Positions 25,359 to 33,277 of a stretch of 64,000 nt of DNA are shown here, piece after piece; position 1 is the stretch's first letter, and every line of letters starts with the position of its first letter. The position numbers were made by a program, and so were the translations under genes. Source of the stretch: Microbacterium lushaniae (GTDB taxonomy: Bacteria > Actinomycetota > Actinomycetes > Actinomycetales > Microbacteriaceae); NCBI RefSeq assembly GCF_008727775.1, contig NZ_CP044232.1, positions 124,001-188,000 on the forward strand, read 5' to 3'. A model generated the notes under the pieces. That model was not told the DNA's origin. It worked only from the letters and a program-made list of their open reading frames with translations, and did no database searches.

Positions 25359-26209
25359 CACCACTCCTCCTCGGCCTCGAGGTCGGACTGGCGCACCCCG
25401 GATGAACCGCGGCGCAGGACGGTCACGTTTCCGGAGACGGAGTGGGCGCGCACGTCGACGAAGGACCCGCTGAGTTCGCCGGTGGACCCGGTGTAGTTCG
25501 TCGGCCCCGACCCGGAGCGGGTCTGACCGTCGATGAGGATGCGGCCGCTCACGCTGCGCACCGCGTAGTTCGCGGGAAGATCGTCGTCCAGGCGGATGGT
25601 CGCGTTGCCGCTGACGGTGTTCATGCCGATGGTGTGGACCGTACCGCGCGAGTCGACCAGCATGGCGCCCGAGACGGTGTCGATCGACGCCTTCGACACG
25701 CTGCCGGTCGCCGCGATGTCACCGGAGACGCTGTTGGCGCTGAGGGCGCCCTTCAGCTGGCGCACCTGCACGTCGCCGGAGACGGCGTTCACGTTCATGT
25801 CGCCCGTCAGGCCGTCGACGATGATGTCGCCCGAGACGGTGTTGAGCCGCGCGTCGGTGTGCAGTCCCGACACCAGTGCGCTCGCGCTGACGACTCCGAG
25901 GGTGAGGGCGATGTCACGGGGGACGGCGACGCTGATCTCCGCGCGCGGCCCGCCGGCCCCGAAGTTGCGGAACACCTCCAGGAAATTGTCCCACCGCAAC
26001 TGCGGATGGTCGATCTCGAGGCTGTCGTCGGTGATCTCGATACGCAGGTCTTTCACCGTGACGCTGTGCACTTCGATCCGGGCGCCCGGTTCGTCGTGGG
26101 CGACGATGTCGATCTGGCCGCCGACGAGGCCGACCTTGAGTGCGCGAACGGTCTCGATGTCGATGACGCGCGTCTCGCCCGGGTGGATGAGCCACTTCTC
26201 GAGGGTCAT
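25358..26209 (-). CDS. DUF4097 beta-strand repeat protein
   Basis: 283 aa. DUF4097 proteins form a right-handed beta solenoid; the repeats show here as recurring VSG triplets (NTVSGDI, NAVSGDV, NSVSGDI, DTVSGAM, NTVSGNA, RSVSGRI, HSVSGNV) from about residue 120 to 270. No signal peptide, so probably cytoplasmic. ATG 26209 follows AGGAG. First gene of a two-gene operon with the PadR regulator. A role in envelope-stress or membrane sensing is often guessed for such pairs but not established. Confidence 0.85.
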   Translation of the reverse strand: MTLEKWLIHPGETRVIDIETVRALKVGLVGGQIDIVAHDEPGARIEVHSVTVKDLRIEITDDSLEIDHPQLRWDNFLEVFRNFGAGGPRAEISVAVPRDIALTLGVVSASALVSGLHTDARLNTVSGDIIVDGLTGDMNVNAVSGDVQVRQLKGALSANSVSGDIAATGSVSKASIDTVSGAMLVDSRGTVHTIGMNTVSGNATIRLDDDLPANYAVRSVSGRILIDGQTRSGSGPTNYTGSTGELSGSFVDVRAHSVSGNVTVLRRGSSGVRQSDLEAEEEW

Positions 26210-26238
26210 GAGAACTCCTGAGGATGAGAGGGTGGAAT

Positions 26239-26252
26239 CGCGATATATCGCG
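26239..26252. promoter_or_regulatory. Palindromic operator CGCGATATATCGCG
   Basis: A perfect 14-bp palindrome about 30 bp upstream of the DUF4097 start; likely site for the PadR regulator encoded in the same operon. Confidence 0.7.
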
Positions 26253-26265
26253 TCCGGCGAGAGTA

Positions 26266-26281
26266 ACACGATATATCGTGT
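26266..26281. promoter_or_regulatory. Palindromic operator ACACGATATATCGTGT
   Basis: A perfect 16-bp palindrome sharing the CGATATATCG core with the first site; centres are 28 bp apart. The AT-rich cores stand out in this high-GC DNA and may overlap the -10 region. Confidence 0.7.
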
Positions 26282-26335
26282 CTGCGTCAAGAGGGGGCTG
26301 TGCCGGGCGACGTCGACATCGAGGCGACGCCGAAG

Positions 26336-26366
26336 TTGACGTTGACGCCGCGTCAACTCCTACAGT
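26336..26366 (+). promoter_or_regulatory. MerR-type promoter with 19-bp spacer and internal dyad
   Basis: -35 TTGACG (26336-26341) and -10 TACAGT (26361-26366) are 19 bp apart, the long spacing characteristic of MerR-activated promoters. The perfect dyad GTTGACG-CCG-CGTCAAC (26341-26357) lies in the spacer, where a MerR dimer binds. It drives the MerR gene itself, so autoregulation is predicted. Confidence 0.75.
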
Positions 26367-26386
26367 GGAGAGCGGAGGGGGCGCAC

Positions 26387-27157
26387 ATGGAATGGTCCAT
26401 TCAGCAGATCGCGCAGTTGACCGGCACGACCAGCCGCACGCTGCGCCATTACGGCGCCGTCGGGCTGCTGCATCCCTCGCGGGTCGGGCACAACGGCTAC
26501 CGGTACTACGACGAGGGCGCGCTCCTGCGCCTGCAGCGGATCCTCCTCCTGCGGGAGCTCGGACTCGGTCTGGCTCAGATCGCCGAGGTGCTGGCCCGGG
26601 AGGGTTCGGAGGAATCGGCGCTGGCCACGCACCTGGCGTGGCTGCGCCGGGAGCAGGAGCGGCTGTCGCGGCAGATCGCCGCGGTGGAGAAGACCCTGAA
26701 GAAGAGAAGAGAAGGTGGGCCCCTGATGGCACAGGAGATGTTCGACGGATTCGATCACACGGAGCACCGGGAGGAGGTCGTCCAGCGCTGGGGAACGGAT
26801 GCCTACGAGCGCTCCGACGCGTGGTGGCGTGCCAGATCGGCCGAGGAGAAGTCGGAGTGGTCCCAGCGCACCGCCGCGCTCGTGCGCGCGTGGATCGACG
26901 CGGCCGAGCGCGGCGACGATCCGGCCGGCGAAGCGGCGCAGGACCTGGCGGCGCGCCATGTGGCGTGGCTGACCGAGGTGCCCGGTACGCCGGCGGCCGA
27001 GCCGGCGGGCGACGTGGCCGGTTACGTCCTGGGACTGGCCGACATGTACGTCGGCGACCCCCGATTCGCGCGGACGTATGCCACCAGCGCCGGCGGCACG
27101 GCCGGGGCGGAGTTCGTCCGGGCGGCGCTGCGCGTCTACGCCGACACAAGCTTGTGA
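26387..27157 (+). CDS. TipA-like MerR family regulator with TipAS domain
   Basis: 256 aa. Residues 1-70 are a MerR DNA-binding domain (SIQQIAQLTGTTSRTLRHY, then RVGHNGYRYYDEGALLRLQ). A coiled coil follows (about 80-112). The C-terminal half, from MFDGFDHTEHREEV, resembles the TipAS drug-recognition domain that traps thiopeptides and other amphipathic compounds. ATG 26387 has GGAGGGG 6 nt upstream. It may control a resistance gene elsewhere; no efflux gene is co-directed beside it. Confidence 0.87.
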   Translation: MEWSIQQIAQLTGTTSRTLRHYGAVGLLHPSRVGHNGYRYYDEGALLRLQRILLLRELGLGLAQIAEVLAREGSEESALATHLAWLRREQERLSRQIAAVEKTLKKRREGGPLMAQEMFDGFDHTEHREEVVQRWGTDAYERSDAWWRARSAEEKSEWSQRTAALVRAWIDAAERGDDPAGEAAQDLAARHVAWLTEVPGTPAAEPAGDVAGYVLGLADMYVGDPRFARTYATSAGGTAGAEFVRAALRVYADTSL

Positions 27158-27167
27158 GCGAACGAGC

Positions 27168-27204
27168 GGATGCCACGTCCCTTGGGGGGAGGGACGTGGC
27201 ATCC
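27168..27204 (+). terminator. Hairpin terminator after the TipA-like gene
   Basis: GGATGCCACGTCCCT and AGGGACGTGGCATCC form a perfect 15-bp stem around a 7-nt TGGGGGG loop, 10 nt after the stop codon. Confidence 0.8.
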
Positions 27205-27274
27205 GTGGTCGCGATCAATCAGATCGCGGAGGGCGGATCGACCCGGTGTACCCGTACACCGATCCATCCAGGGG

Positions 27275-27439
27275 TCAGACGCTCTTGCGCCCGCTGATGA
27301 CGCGGAAGAGGAATGCGATCAGCGCGATCACGCCGACGATCAGCGCCACCCAGAGCAGCCAGTTGAGCGCGGTGTTCAGACCGCCCACGATGGCCAGCAC
27401 GATGGCGACGACGATGATGATGAGGAGGGCGATGTTCAT
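27275..27439 (-). CDS. Small hydrophobic membrane protein
   Basis: 54 aa, two transmembrane helices separated by NTALNW, with a basic C-terminus (RVISGRKSV). ATG 27439 has AAGGAG 11 nt upstream. A possible promoter is TTGCCG then GTAGAT with a 17-bp gap on the minus strand just before it. Function unknown. Confidence 0.75.
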   Translation of the reverse strand: MNIALLIIIVVAIVLAIVGGLNTALNWLLWVALIVGVIALIAFLFRVISGRKSV

Positions 27440-27528
27440 GTCGAGGTCTACTCCTTCTCTAGGACGACGCCCCGCTGGAGGGCAGGGCGTCGGGCGCCGT
27501 GTGCGGCGCCCATCTACAGTGCCTGGTG

Positions 27529-27551
27529 AACCCCCGGCAACGCAGGGGGTT
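27529..27551. terminator. Hairpin AACCCCC-N9-GGGGGTT
   Basis: A 7-bp stem in the 232-bp gap between the small membrane protein and the next gene. It could be a terminator, or part of the control region of the minus-strand gene whose promoter overlaps it. Confidence 0.35.
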
Positions 27552-27671
27552 GACGTGTCGCGACGCTGGGTGCTACCACGCGGCGCGCGCAGGAGCAAGA
27601 GGCGTTCCCTGTCAACCCCATCCCAGTAGTTTTCCGCGCCTCGTACCGTCGTAGCGTCGAAAGGAGCCGCC

Positions 27672-27818
27672 ATGCCTGCGGGACGTGGATCTCATCTCAA
27701 GGATCGCGAGATGTACGAGGACCGGCGCACGGACGGCGCGTCGCAGGAGGGGCTGGGCTTGAGCGGCTGCTCGCGTGAGAAGAAGTCCGAGCTCATTTCG
27801 ATGCTGCGAAACCACTGA
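27672..27818 (+). CDS. 48-aa hydrophilic protein preceding topoisomerase IB
   Basis: 48 aa, MPAGRGSHLKDREMYEDRRT onward, ending SREKKSELISMLRNH. AAAGGAG lies about 7 nt before the ATG, and the stop is 2 nt before the topoisomerase GTG, which strongly suggests a real, co-translated gene. The KDREMYEDRRTDGAS part recalls short actinobacterial proteins of the KD-x-YE-x-LR type (DUF7218-like), but the second half diverges, so the match is tentative. Confidence 0.6.
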   Translation: MPAGRGSHLKDREMYEDRRTDGASQEGLGLSGCSREKKSELISMLRNH

Positions 27819-27820
27819 CC

Positions 27821-28786
27821 GTGGCACGACTCATCCGGGTCCGCCCCTTCGAGGACCCGGGGTACCGCCGTGTTCGCTCCGGCAGCGGGTTCCGCTACAT
27901 CGACCACCGCGGCCTTCCGGCGCCGTCCCAGGATGCCGAGCGTGCGCATGCCCTCGTGATCCCGCCCGCGTGGAGCGAGGTCTGGATCTCCCGCGCGGAG
28001 CGCGGTCACATCCAGGCGGTCGGCACCGACGACGCCGGTCGCCGTCAGTACCTCTATCACCCGGAGTGGTCGAAGAAGCGCGACAAGGGAAAGTACGCGC
28101 GCGCCCTCGAACTCGCCGGGGCCCTTCCGCGCGCCCGGCGACGGGTCACGCAGTCCATCCGCCGCGAGGCGCTGGACCGCGAGCGGGTTCTCGCCGTCGC
28201 CTTCCGGCTGCTCGACCAAGTGGCGCCCAGGGTCGGTTCCGCCCGGTACTTCGCCAGCAACGGCAGCCGCGGGCTGACCACCCTCCTGCGCCGGGATGCC
28301 GAGGTCGACGGCTCGCACGTCACCCTGTCGTTCCCGGCCAAGAGCGGCAAGCGCGCCCTGCTGGAGCTGGACGACGAGGATCTCGCCAGCGCCGTCACGG
28401 AACTGGCCGCCGGGCGACCGCGCGCGCACCTGCTGGCCTATGTCCGCGGTCGTCGCCGTGTACCCCTCACGCCGGGCGACGTGAACGCCTACGTGCGCGC
28501 ACTGACCGGCGGTTCGTTCACCGCGAAGGACTTCCGCACCCTCCGCGGCACCATCCTCGCCGCCGAGACCCTGGCTCGCATCGGCACGGTCGACACCAAG
28601 ACGGATCTCAAGCGGGCGGAGCTCCTCGCCGTGCGTGCCACCGCGGAGAAGCTCGGGAACACGCCGTCCGTCGCGCGGGGGAGCTACATCGATCCGCGCG
28701 TCTTCTCGCTCTACCGTCGCGGTCAGCTCATGGAGCTGGACGGCTCCCGAGACGCCGCCATCCGCCGCCTCATCCTCGGGGAGTGA
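27821..28786 (+). CDS. Type IB DNA topoisomerase (poxvirus-like)
   Basis: 321 aa. Bacterial type IB enzymes relax supercoils by transient 3' phosphotyrosine linkage. The N-terminal domain has YIDHRGLPAP, IPPAWSEVWI and RRQYLYHPEW; the catalytic domain has SNGSRGLTTLLRRD, TAKDFRTLRGT (Arg) and the Tyr in GSYIDPRVFSLY. Length is normal. GTG 27821 directly follows the small protein's stop. Confidence 0.92.
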   Translation: MARLIRVRPFEDPGYRRVRSGSGFRYIDHRGLPAPSQDAERAHALVIPPAWSEVWISRAERGHIQAVGTDDAGRRQYLYHPEWSKKRDKGKYARALELAGALPRARRRVTQSIRREALDRERVLAVAFRLLDQVAPRVGSARYFASNGSRGLTTLLRRDAEVDGSHVTLSFPAKSGKRALLELDDEDLASAVTELAAGRPRAHLLAYVRGRRRVPLTPGDVNAYVRALTGGSFTAKDFRTLRGTILAAETLARIGTVDTKTDLKRAELLAVRATAEKLGNTPSVARGSYIDPRVFSLYRRGQLMELDGSRDAAIRRLILGE

Positions 28787-28895
28787 CAGCACCTGGGAGG
28801 CTGCCGCCAGCTGGGGGAATGGAAGGCCGCGCATGGGATACTGAGGCCCCGATACGCCTCCGTATCGTCTCCCGCGCTCCGTCCGAAGGACCCCT

Positions 28896-31800
28896 GTGTC
28901 GAATCTCGCCGTCCTGAGCTTGAAGAACCGCGCGCTCATCGCCCTCATCACGATCGTGGCCGCGGTCTTCGGCGGTTTGGCGCTGGTGAACCTCAAGCAG
29001 GAGCTGATCCCCTCGATCGAGTTCCCCCAGCTCGCGGTGGTGACCACCTACCCGGGGGCGTCGCCCGAGGTCGTGGAGAACGACGTCTCCACTCCGATCG
29101 AAACAGCCATTCAGGGCGTGCCGGGACTGGAGTCCACGAGCGCGACGAGCACGACGAACGCCTCGATCATCTCGGCGTCGTTCACCTACGGCACCGATCT
29201 GGCCACGGCCGAACAGAAGATCACGCAGGCCGTCAACCGCATCAACAGCGAGCTGCCGGAGTCGGTCGAACCGAACGTGATCTCCGCGAGCATCGACGAC
29301 TTCCCCGTCATCCAGATCGCCGTGACCGGATTCGACGACGCCGAGAACGCCCAGGCGACCCTGGAAGGCACGGTCATCCCCGACCTGGAGGACGTCGACG
29401 GTGTCAACGCGGCGCAGATCGTGGGCGGACTCGGCCAGCGGGTGACGATCACCCCCGACCAGGCCCGCCTGGCCGAGCGCGGGTTCTCGCAGCAGGCCAT
29501 CACCGACGCCCTCGACCAGAACGGGGTGCTCTTCCCCGGCGGCGAGATCACCGAGGACGGCCAGAGCCTCACCGTTCAGACCGGCGCGAAGATCACCTCC
29601 GTCGAGGACGTCGCCGCCCTTCCGCTCGTCCCCAGCGAGGCGGGCCAGTTCGGTGCCGCGCTGACCACGATCGGCGACGTCGCGACCGTGGCCGAGGAGA
29701 CCGACCCGGTCTCCAGCGTGTCGCGCGTGGATGGCGAGCCGGCGCTGACGATCGCGGTGACGAAGCTCCCCGCGGCGAACACGGTCGACGTCTCCCGCGG
29801 CGTGCTCGCCGTCCTGCCCGACCTCGAGGAGTCGCTGGAGGGCGCGACGTTCACCGTCGTGTTCGACCAGGCCCCCTACATCCAGCAGTCCATCGAAGCC
29901 CTCGCTGAAGAGGGGCTGCTGGGTCTGGCCTTCGCCGTGCTGGTGATCCTGCTGTTCCTGCTGTCGGTGCGCTCGACGATCGTGACGGCCATCTCGATCC
30001 CGACCAGCGTGCTGATCACCTTCATCGGCATCCAGGCGTTCGGGTACTCCCTCAACATCCTGACCCTCGGGGCTCTCACCATCGCGATCGGTCGCGTCGT
30101 GGATGACTCGATCGTGGTGATCGAGAACATCAAACGGCACTACGTCGGCGACGCCGACAAGCTCCAGTCGATCCTCCGGGCGGTCAAGGAGGTCGCCGCG
30201 GCGATCACGGCGTCCACGATCACGACGGTGGCCGTCTTCCTGCCGATCGCGTTCGTCGGCGATGTCACGGGTGAACTGTTCCGGCCGTTCGCCTTGACGG
30301 TCGCGATCGCGATGACCGCCTCGTTGTTCGTCGCCCTGACGATCGTTCCCGTTCTGGCGTACTGGTTCCTGCGACCGGGGAAGCAGCTGGAAGATGCCGA
30401 GGGCCGCCCCGTCGACCCGGAGTCGCCGGATGCTCCGCCCAGCCGGCTTCAGAAGGCGTACCTTCCGGTGCTCACGTGGACGCTCAAGCATTCGTGGGCC
30501 ACCCTGGGGCTCGCCGTCCTCGTCCTCGCCGGCACCGGGGCTGCCGCTCCCTTCCTGAAGACGAACTTCCTCGGCGACTCCGGTCAGAACACCTTCACCA
30601 TCACGCAGAGCATCGGCCCGGCCCCGAGCCTGGACGCCGAGGACGCCGCGGCCCAGCGCGTCGAGGAGGCTCTGGCCGAGGTCGACGGCATCGAGACCGT
30701 GCAGGTGTCCATCGGCTCTAGCGGATCGGCGCTGCGGGATGCGTTCTCCGGCGGCGGCAGCGGCGTGACGTACTCGGTCACGACCGACCCCGACGCCGAC
30801 CAGATCGCCGTCCGAGAACGCGTGCAGGAGGCCGTCGCCGATCTGGAGGACGTCGGAACCGTCACGGTCGCCGCAGCCGGCGGCGGTTTCGGGTCCACCG
30901 ACATCGCGATCGATGTGAGCGCCCCCGATGGGCAGACGCTGCAGGAGGCCGCCGACGCCGTCGTGGCCGAATTGGACGGTCGCGCGGGCGTCGGACAGGT
31001 GTCCAGCAATCTCGCCGCCTCGCTGCCCTTCATCTCCGTCGCCGTGGACCGGGATGCGGCGGCCGAGCGGGGGCTGTCGGAGGTCGCCGTCGGCGGACTG
31101 GTCTCGGCGGCGGGACAGCCGCGACAGGTCGGCACGGTGGAGATCGACGGAACCTCTCTCACGGTCTACCTCGCCGTCTCCGACCCGCCTGCGACCCTCG
31201 ACGAGCTGCGGGCGCTGGAGGTCCCCACCGCCGCCGGTCCCGTGCGGCTGGACAGCATCGCCACCGTGGGTGAGAGCGAAGGACCCGCCTCCATCACGAC
31301 CCAGCGGGGCCTGCGCACGGCCACGGTGACAGTCACCCCGTCCACGGACGACCTCACCGCGGCATCCGCCACCGTCACCCGCGCGCTGGCGGCGGCCGAC
31401 CTGCCCAGCGGCGCCGACGCCGAGATCGGCGGCGTGCTGGCCGACCAGACGAACGCGTTCTCGCAGCTGGGGCTCGCGCTGCTGGCGGCGATCCTCATCG
31501 TCTACATCGTCATGGTGGCGACCTTCAAGTCACTGCGTCAGCCGCTCCTGCTGCTGGTCTCGGTGCCGTTCGCCGCCACCGGCGCGATCCTGCTGCAGCT
31601 GGCCACCGGCGTGCCGCTGGGGGTCGCATCGCTCATCGGCGTGCTCATGCTGATCGGCATCGTCGTGACCAACGCCATCGTGCTGGTCGACCTCGTCAAT
31701 CAGTACCGCGAGCAGGGACTTAGCGCCCACGATGCGACGATCGCGGGCGGGTCGCGGCGGCTGCGGCCGATTCTCATGACGGCGCTGGCGACGATCTTCG

Positions 31801-32138
31801 CCCTGACGCCGATGGCCCTGGGGATCACGGGGCAGGGCGGGTTCATCTCCCAGCCGCTTGCGATCGTCGTGATCGGCGGACTCGTATCGTCGACCGTGTT
31901 GACGCTGCTGGTCCTGCCGACCCTCTACAACCTGGTCGAGGGCTGGCGAGAGCGGCGACCCGAGCGGCTGGCCGACGATACCGACCGGCGGGGCGAGCGG
32001 GCGCGCCGGCGACGCGAGCGGCGCGCGGAGCGAGCCGGCTCGAACGCGACGGCTGCAAACCCGACGCGCATGACAGCGCCGGATGCGCCGGCTCCGGCGA
32101 CGCGGCGGGGATTGCGGCGGGGGCGGCCGGCAGGCTGA
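28896..32138 (+). CDS. RND superfamily (HAE1/SwrC-like) efflux transporter
   Basis: 1080 aa with the RND layout: helix 1 near residues 13-30, a periplasmic-type loop with YPGASPEVVENDVSTPIE, helices 2-6 with IAIGRVVDDSIVVIENIKRH (the helix-4 Asp pair needed for proton relay), a second large loop, and helices 8-12 containing LIGIVVTNAIVLVDLVNQY. It should export lipophilic compounds. The protein proper ends near residue 1018 (LPTLYNLVEGW); the last 60 residues are an Arg/Ala-rich tail that lies antisense to the DUF998 gene. GTG 28896 has AAGGA upstream, with TATCGT (28863-28868) as possible -10. Confidence 0.9.
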   Translation: MSNLAVLSLKNRALIALITIVAAVFGGLALVNLKQELIPSIEFPQLAVVTTYPGASPEVVENDVSTPIETAIQGVPGLESTSATSTTNASIISASFTYGTDLATAEQKITQAVNRINSELPESVEPNVISASIDDFPVIQIAVTGFDDAENAQATLEGTVIPDLEDVDGVNAAQIVGGLGQRVTITPDQARLAERGFSQQAITDALDQNGVLFPGGEITEDGQSLTVQTGAKITSVEDVAALPLVPSEAGQFGAALTTIGDVATVAEETDPVSSVSRVDGEPALTIAVTKLPAANTVDVSRGVLAVLPDLEESLEGATFTVVFDQAPYIQQSIEALAEEGLLGLAFAVLVILLFLLSVRSTIVTAISIPTSVLITFIGIQAFGYSLNILTLGALTIAIGRVVDDSIVVIENIKRHYVGDADKLQSILRAVKEVAAAITASTITTVAVFLPIAFVGDVTGELFRPFALTVAIAMTASLFVALTIVPVLAYWFLRPGKQLEDAEGRPVDPESPDAPPSRLQKAYLPVLTWTLKHSWATLGLAVLVLAGTGAAAPFLKTNFLGDSGQNTFTITQSIGPAPSLDAEDAAAQRVEEALAEVDGIETVQVSIGSSGSALRDAFSGGGSGVTYSVTTDPDADQIAVRERVQEAVADLEDVGTVTVAAAGGGFGSTDIAIDVSAPDGQTLQEAADAVVAELDGRAGVGQVSSNLAASLPFISVAVDRDAAAERGLSEVAVGGLVSAAGQPRQVGTVEIDGTSLTVYLAVSDPPATLDELRALEVPTAAGPVRLDSIATVGESEGPASITTQRGLRTATVTVTPSTDDLTAASATVTRALAAADLPSGADAEIGGVLADQTNAFSQLGLALLAAILIVYIVMVATFKSLRQPLLLLVSVPFAATGAILLQLATGVPLGVASLIGVLMLIGIVVTNAIVLVDLVNQYREQGLSAHDATIAGGSRRLRPILMTALATIFALTPMALGITGQGGFISQPLAIVVIGGLVSSTVLTLLVLPTLYNLVEGWRERRPERLADDTDRRGERARRRRERRAERAGSNATAANPTRMTAPDAPAPATRRGLRRGRPAG

Positions 32139-32793
32139 CCGGCGCCGGTGCGTGCAAGCCGAGGCAGTGGGTGAAGACCCCCGACCAGGCGAACATCGCG
32201 CTGAAGGCGATCACTTCGAACAGCGCGAGGTTGATGGTGCCGTCCACGAACAGCCATCCGCCGGCGAACAGGCACGCGAAGACGGCGAGGGTGGTCAGCA
32301 GCAGTCGCCGGGGCATCCGATGCAGGAGCACCGGTGAGGACACCAGGAGAGCCCCGAAGCCCAAGACCATTCCCGCGGCGACATTGTCGTGGATGGACTG
32401 GTTCACGTTGAGGGGAACGCATCCCACCAGCGCCAGGTTGACGCCGATGGTCGTGAGGAACACCTGTGCGGCCCAGCCCGATCCGCGGCGGCCGACGACG
32501 GCGCCCAGGCGCACGAGGTCGCGGCGCACGCGATATGCGTAGAGCGCCACGAGGCTGCCGCCGACGACGAGAGTGCCGTTGAACAGGGCCCCGGAGGTGT
32601 CGCGGAACGTGCCCAGCTGGCTGAAGTGCAGGTGCCACCACAGCGGATCGGTGGTCGTCAGCACGGACAGCAGGATGCCGCCGATGAGTACGACGAGCAC
32701 CCCGAGGGCCAGCTGCATCGACGTCAGGCGCGCAGCGAGTGCGCGTGGTGACGCGATGTAGAGCGTTCGGGCGACGGGTACGACGACACTCAT
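31843..32793 (-). CDS. DUF998 family membrane protein, 3' end antisense to the RND gene
   Basis: 316 aa as read to the first in-frame stop. About six hydrophobic segments occupy residues 23-215 in the DUF998 pattern, with LWWHLHFSQLGTFRDTSGALFN and NQSIHDNVAAG as the conserved polar parts. After about residue 235 the sequence becomes Arg/Ala/Pro-rich and lies opposite the RND gene for 296 nt; this part looks like chance antisense translation, so the ancestral stop may have been lost. I use ATG 32793; an in-frame ATG at 32859 is possible. A -10-like TAGCAT is at 32929-32934. Confidence 0.7.
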   Translation of the reverse strand: MSVVVPVARTLYIASPRALAARLTSMQLALGVLVVLIGGILLSVLTTTDPLWWHLHFSQLGTFRDTSGALFNGTLVVGGSLVALYAYRVRRDLVRLGAVVGRRGSGWAAQVFLTTIGVNLALVGCVPLNVNQSIHDNVAAGMVLGFGALLVSSPVLLHRMPRRLLLTTLAVFACLFAGGWLFVDGTINLALFEVIAFSAMFAWSGVFTHCLGLHAPAPVSLPAAPAAIPAASPEPAHPALSCASGLQPSRSSRLAPRAARVAGAPARPAGRYRRPAARVAALASPRPGCRGSAGPAASTRSTIRVRRSRRSQAAGR

Positions 32794-33277
32794 TCTCGGG
32801 TAACTCCACCCAAACGGACAGGGCGCCCCTTGCCCGCCGAGCTCCGCGCTCCCCATGTGCCCGCCGGTCAACGAACGCCGGACGGCCCACAAACTAAACC
32901 CCCAGCGCGACGGCATGCCGTCACGGTCATGCTATCCCCCGAGGGGCATGTGAAAGTAGGCCAAAGCGGCCCCGTCACGGGGAATTTACCCGGCGTGGCG
33001 CCATTCTCGTCGCGAAAGTGCCCTGGGAGCGGTGCCACACCCGTCACCTGAGGTCGCCGGGGCATGTTCCCAGGCACGTGCGCTAACGTTGATGCGTCGG
33101 CTTTGGACACTGCGCTGCGCGCGGATGGGTTTGTGAGTCCAAGGGGCCGATGGGAGGAGCGAATCCGCTCCGACGATCATCAGAGTTAATGGCCCCGGCC
33201 GACGGATGTCCGGGTTTGTGCCGTGCTGCGTGCACGGCGCGTGCTGTTTGCGCGAATACAACCCAGGAAGTTTCCCC
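32794..33277. other. 484-bp intergenic region between DUF998 and helicase genes
   Basis: No further gene is convincing here. It holds the probable promoter of the DUF998 gene and an unusually long leader for the DEAD-box helicase. Complementary blocks such as CCTGGGA (33022) with TCCCAGG (33067) suggest folded leader RNA. I could not match it to a known riboswitch. Confidence 0.4.

Noticed and set aside
33024..33037. TGGGAGCGGTGCCA, resembling a CebR site, upstream of the helicase gene
   Set aside because: Two mismatches break the palindrome, and the helicase has no link to sugar use; probably chance.
32930..33277. Possible riboswitch in the long helicase leader
   Set aside because: I compared it by eye with TPP, cobalamin, SAM and c-di-AMP motifs and found no match; a covariance-model search would decide.
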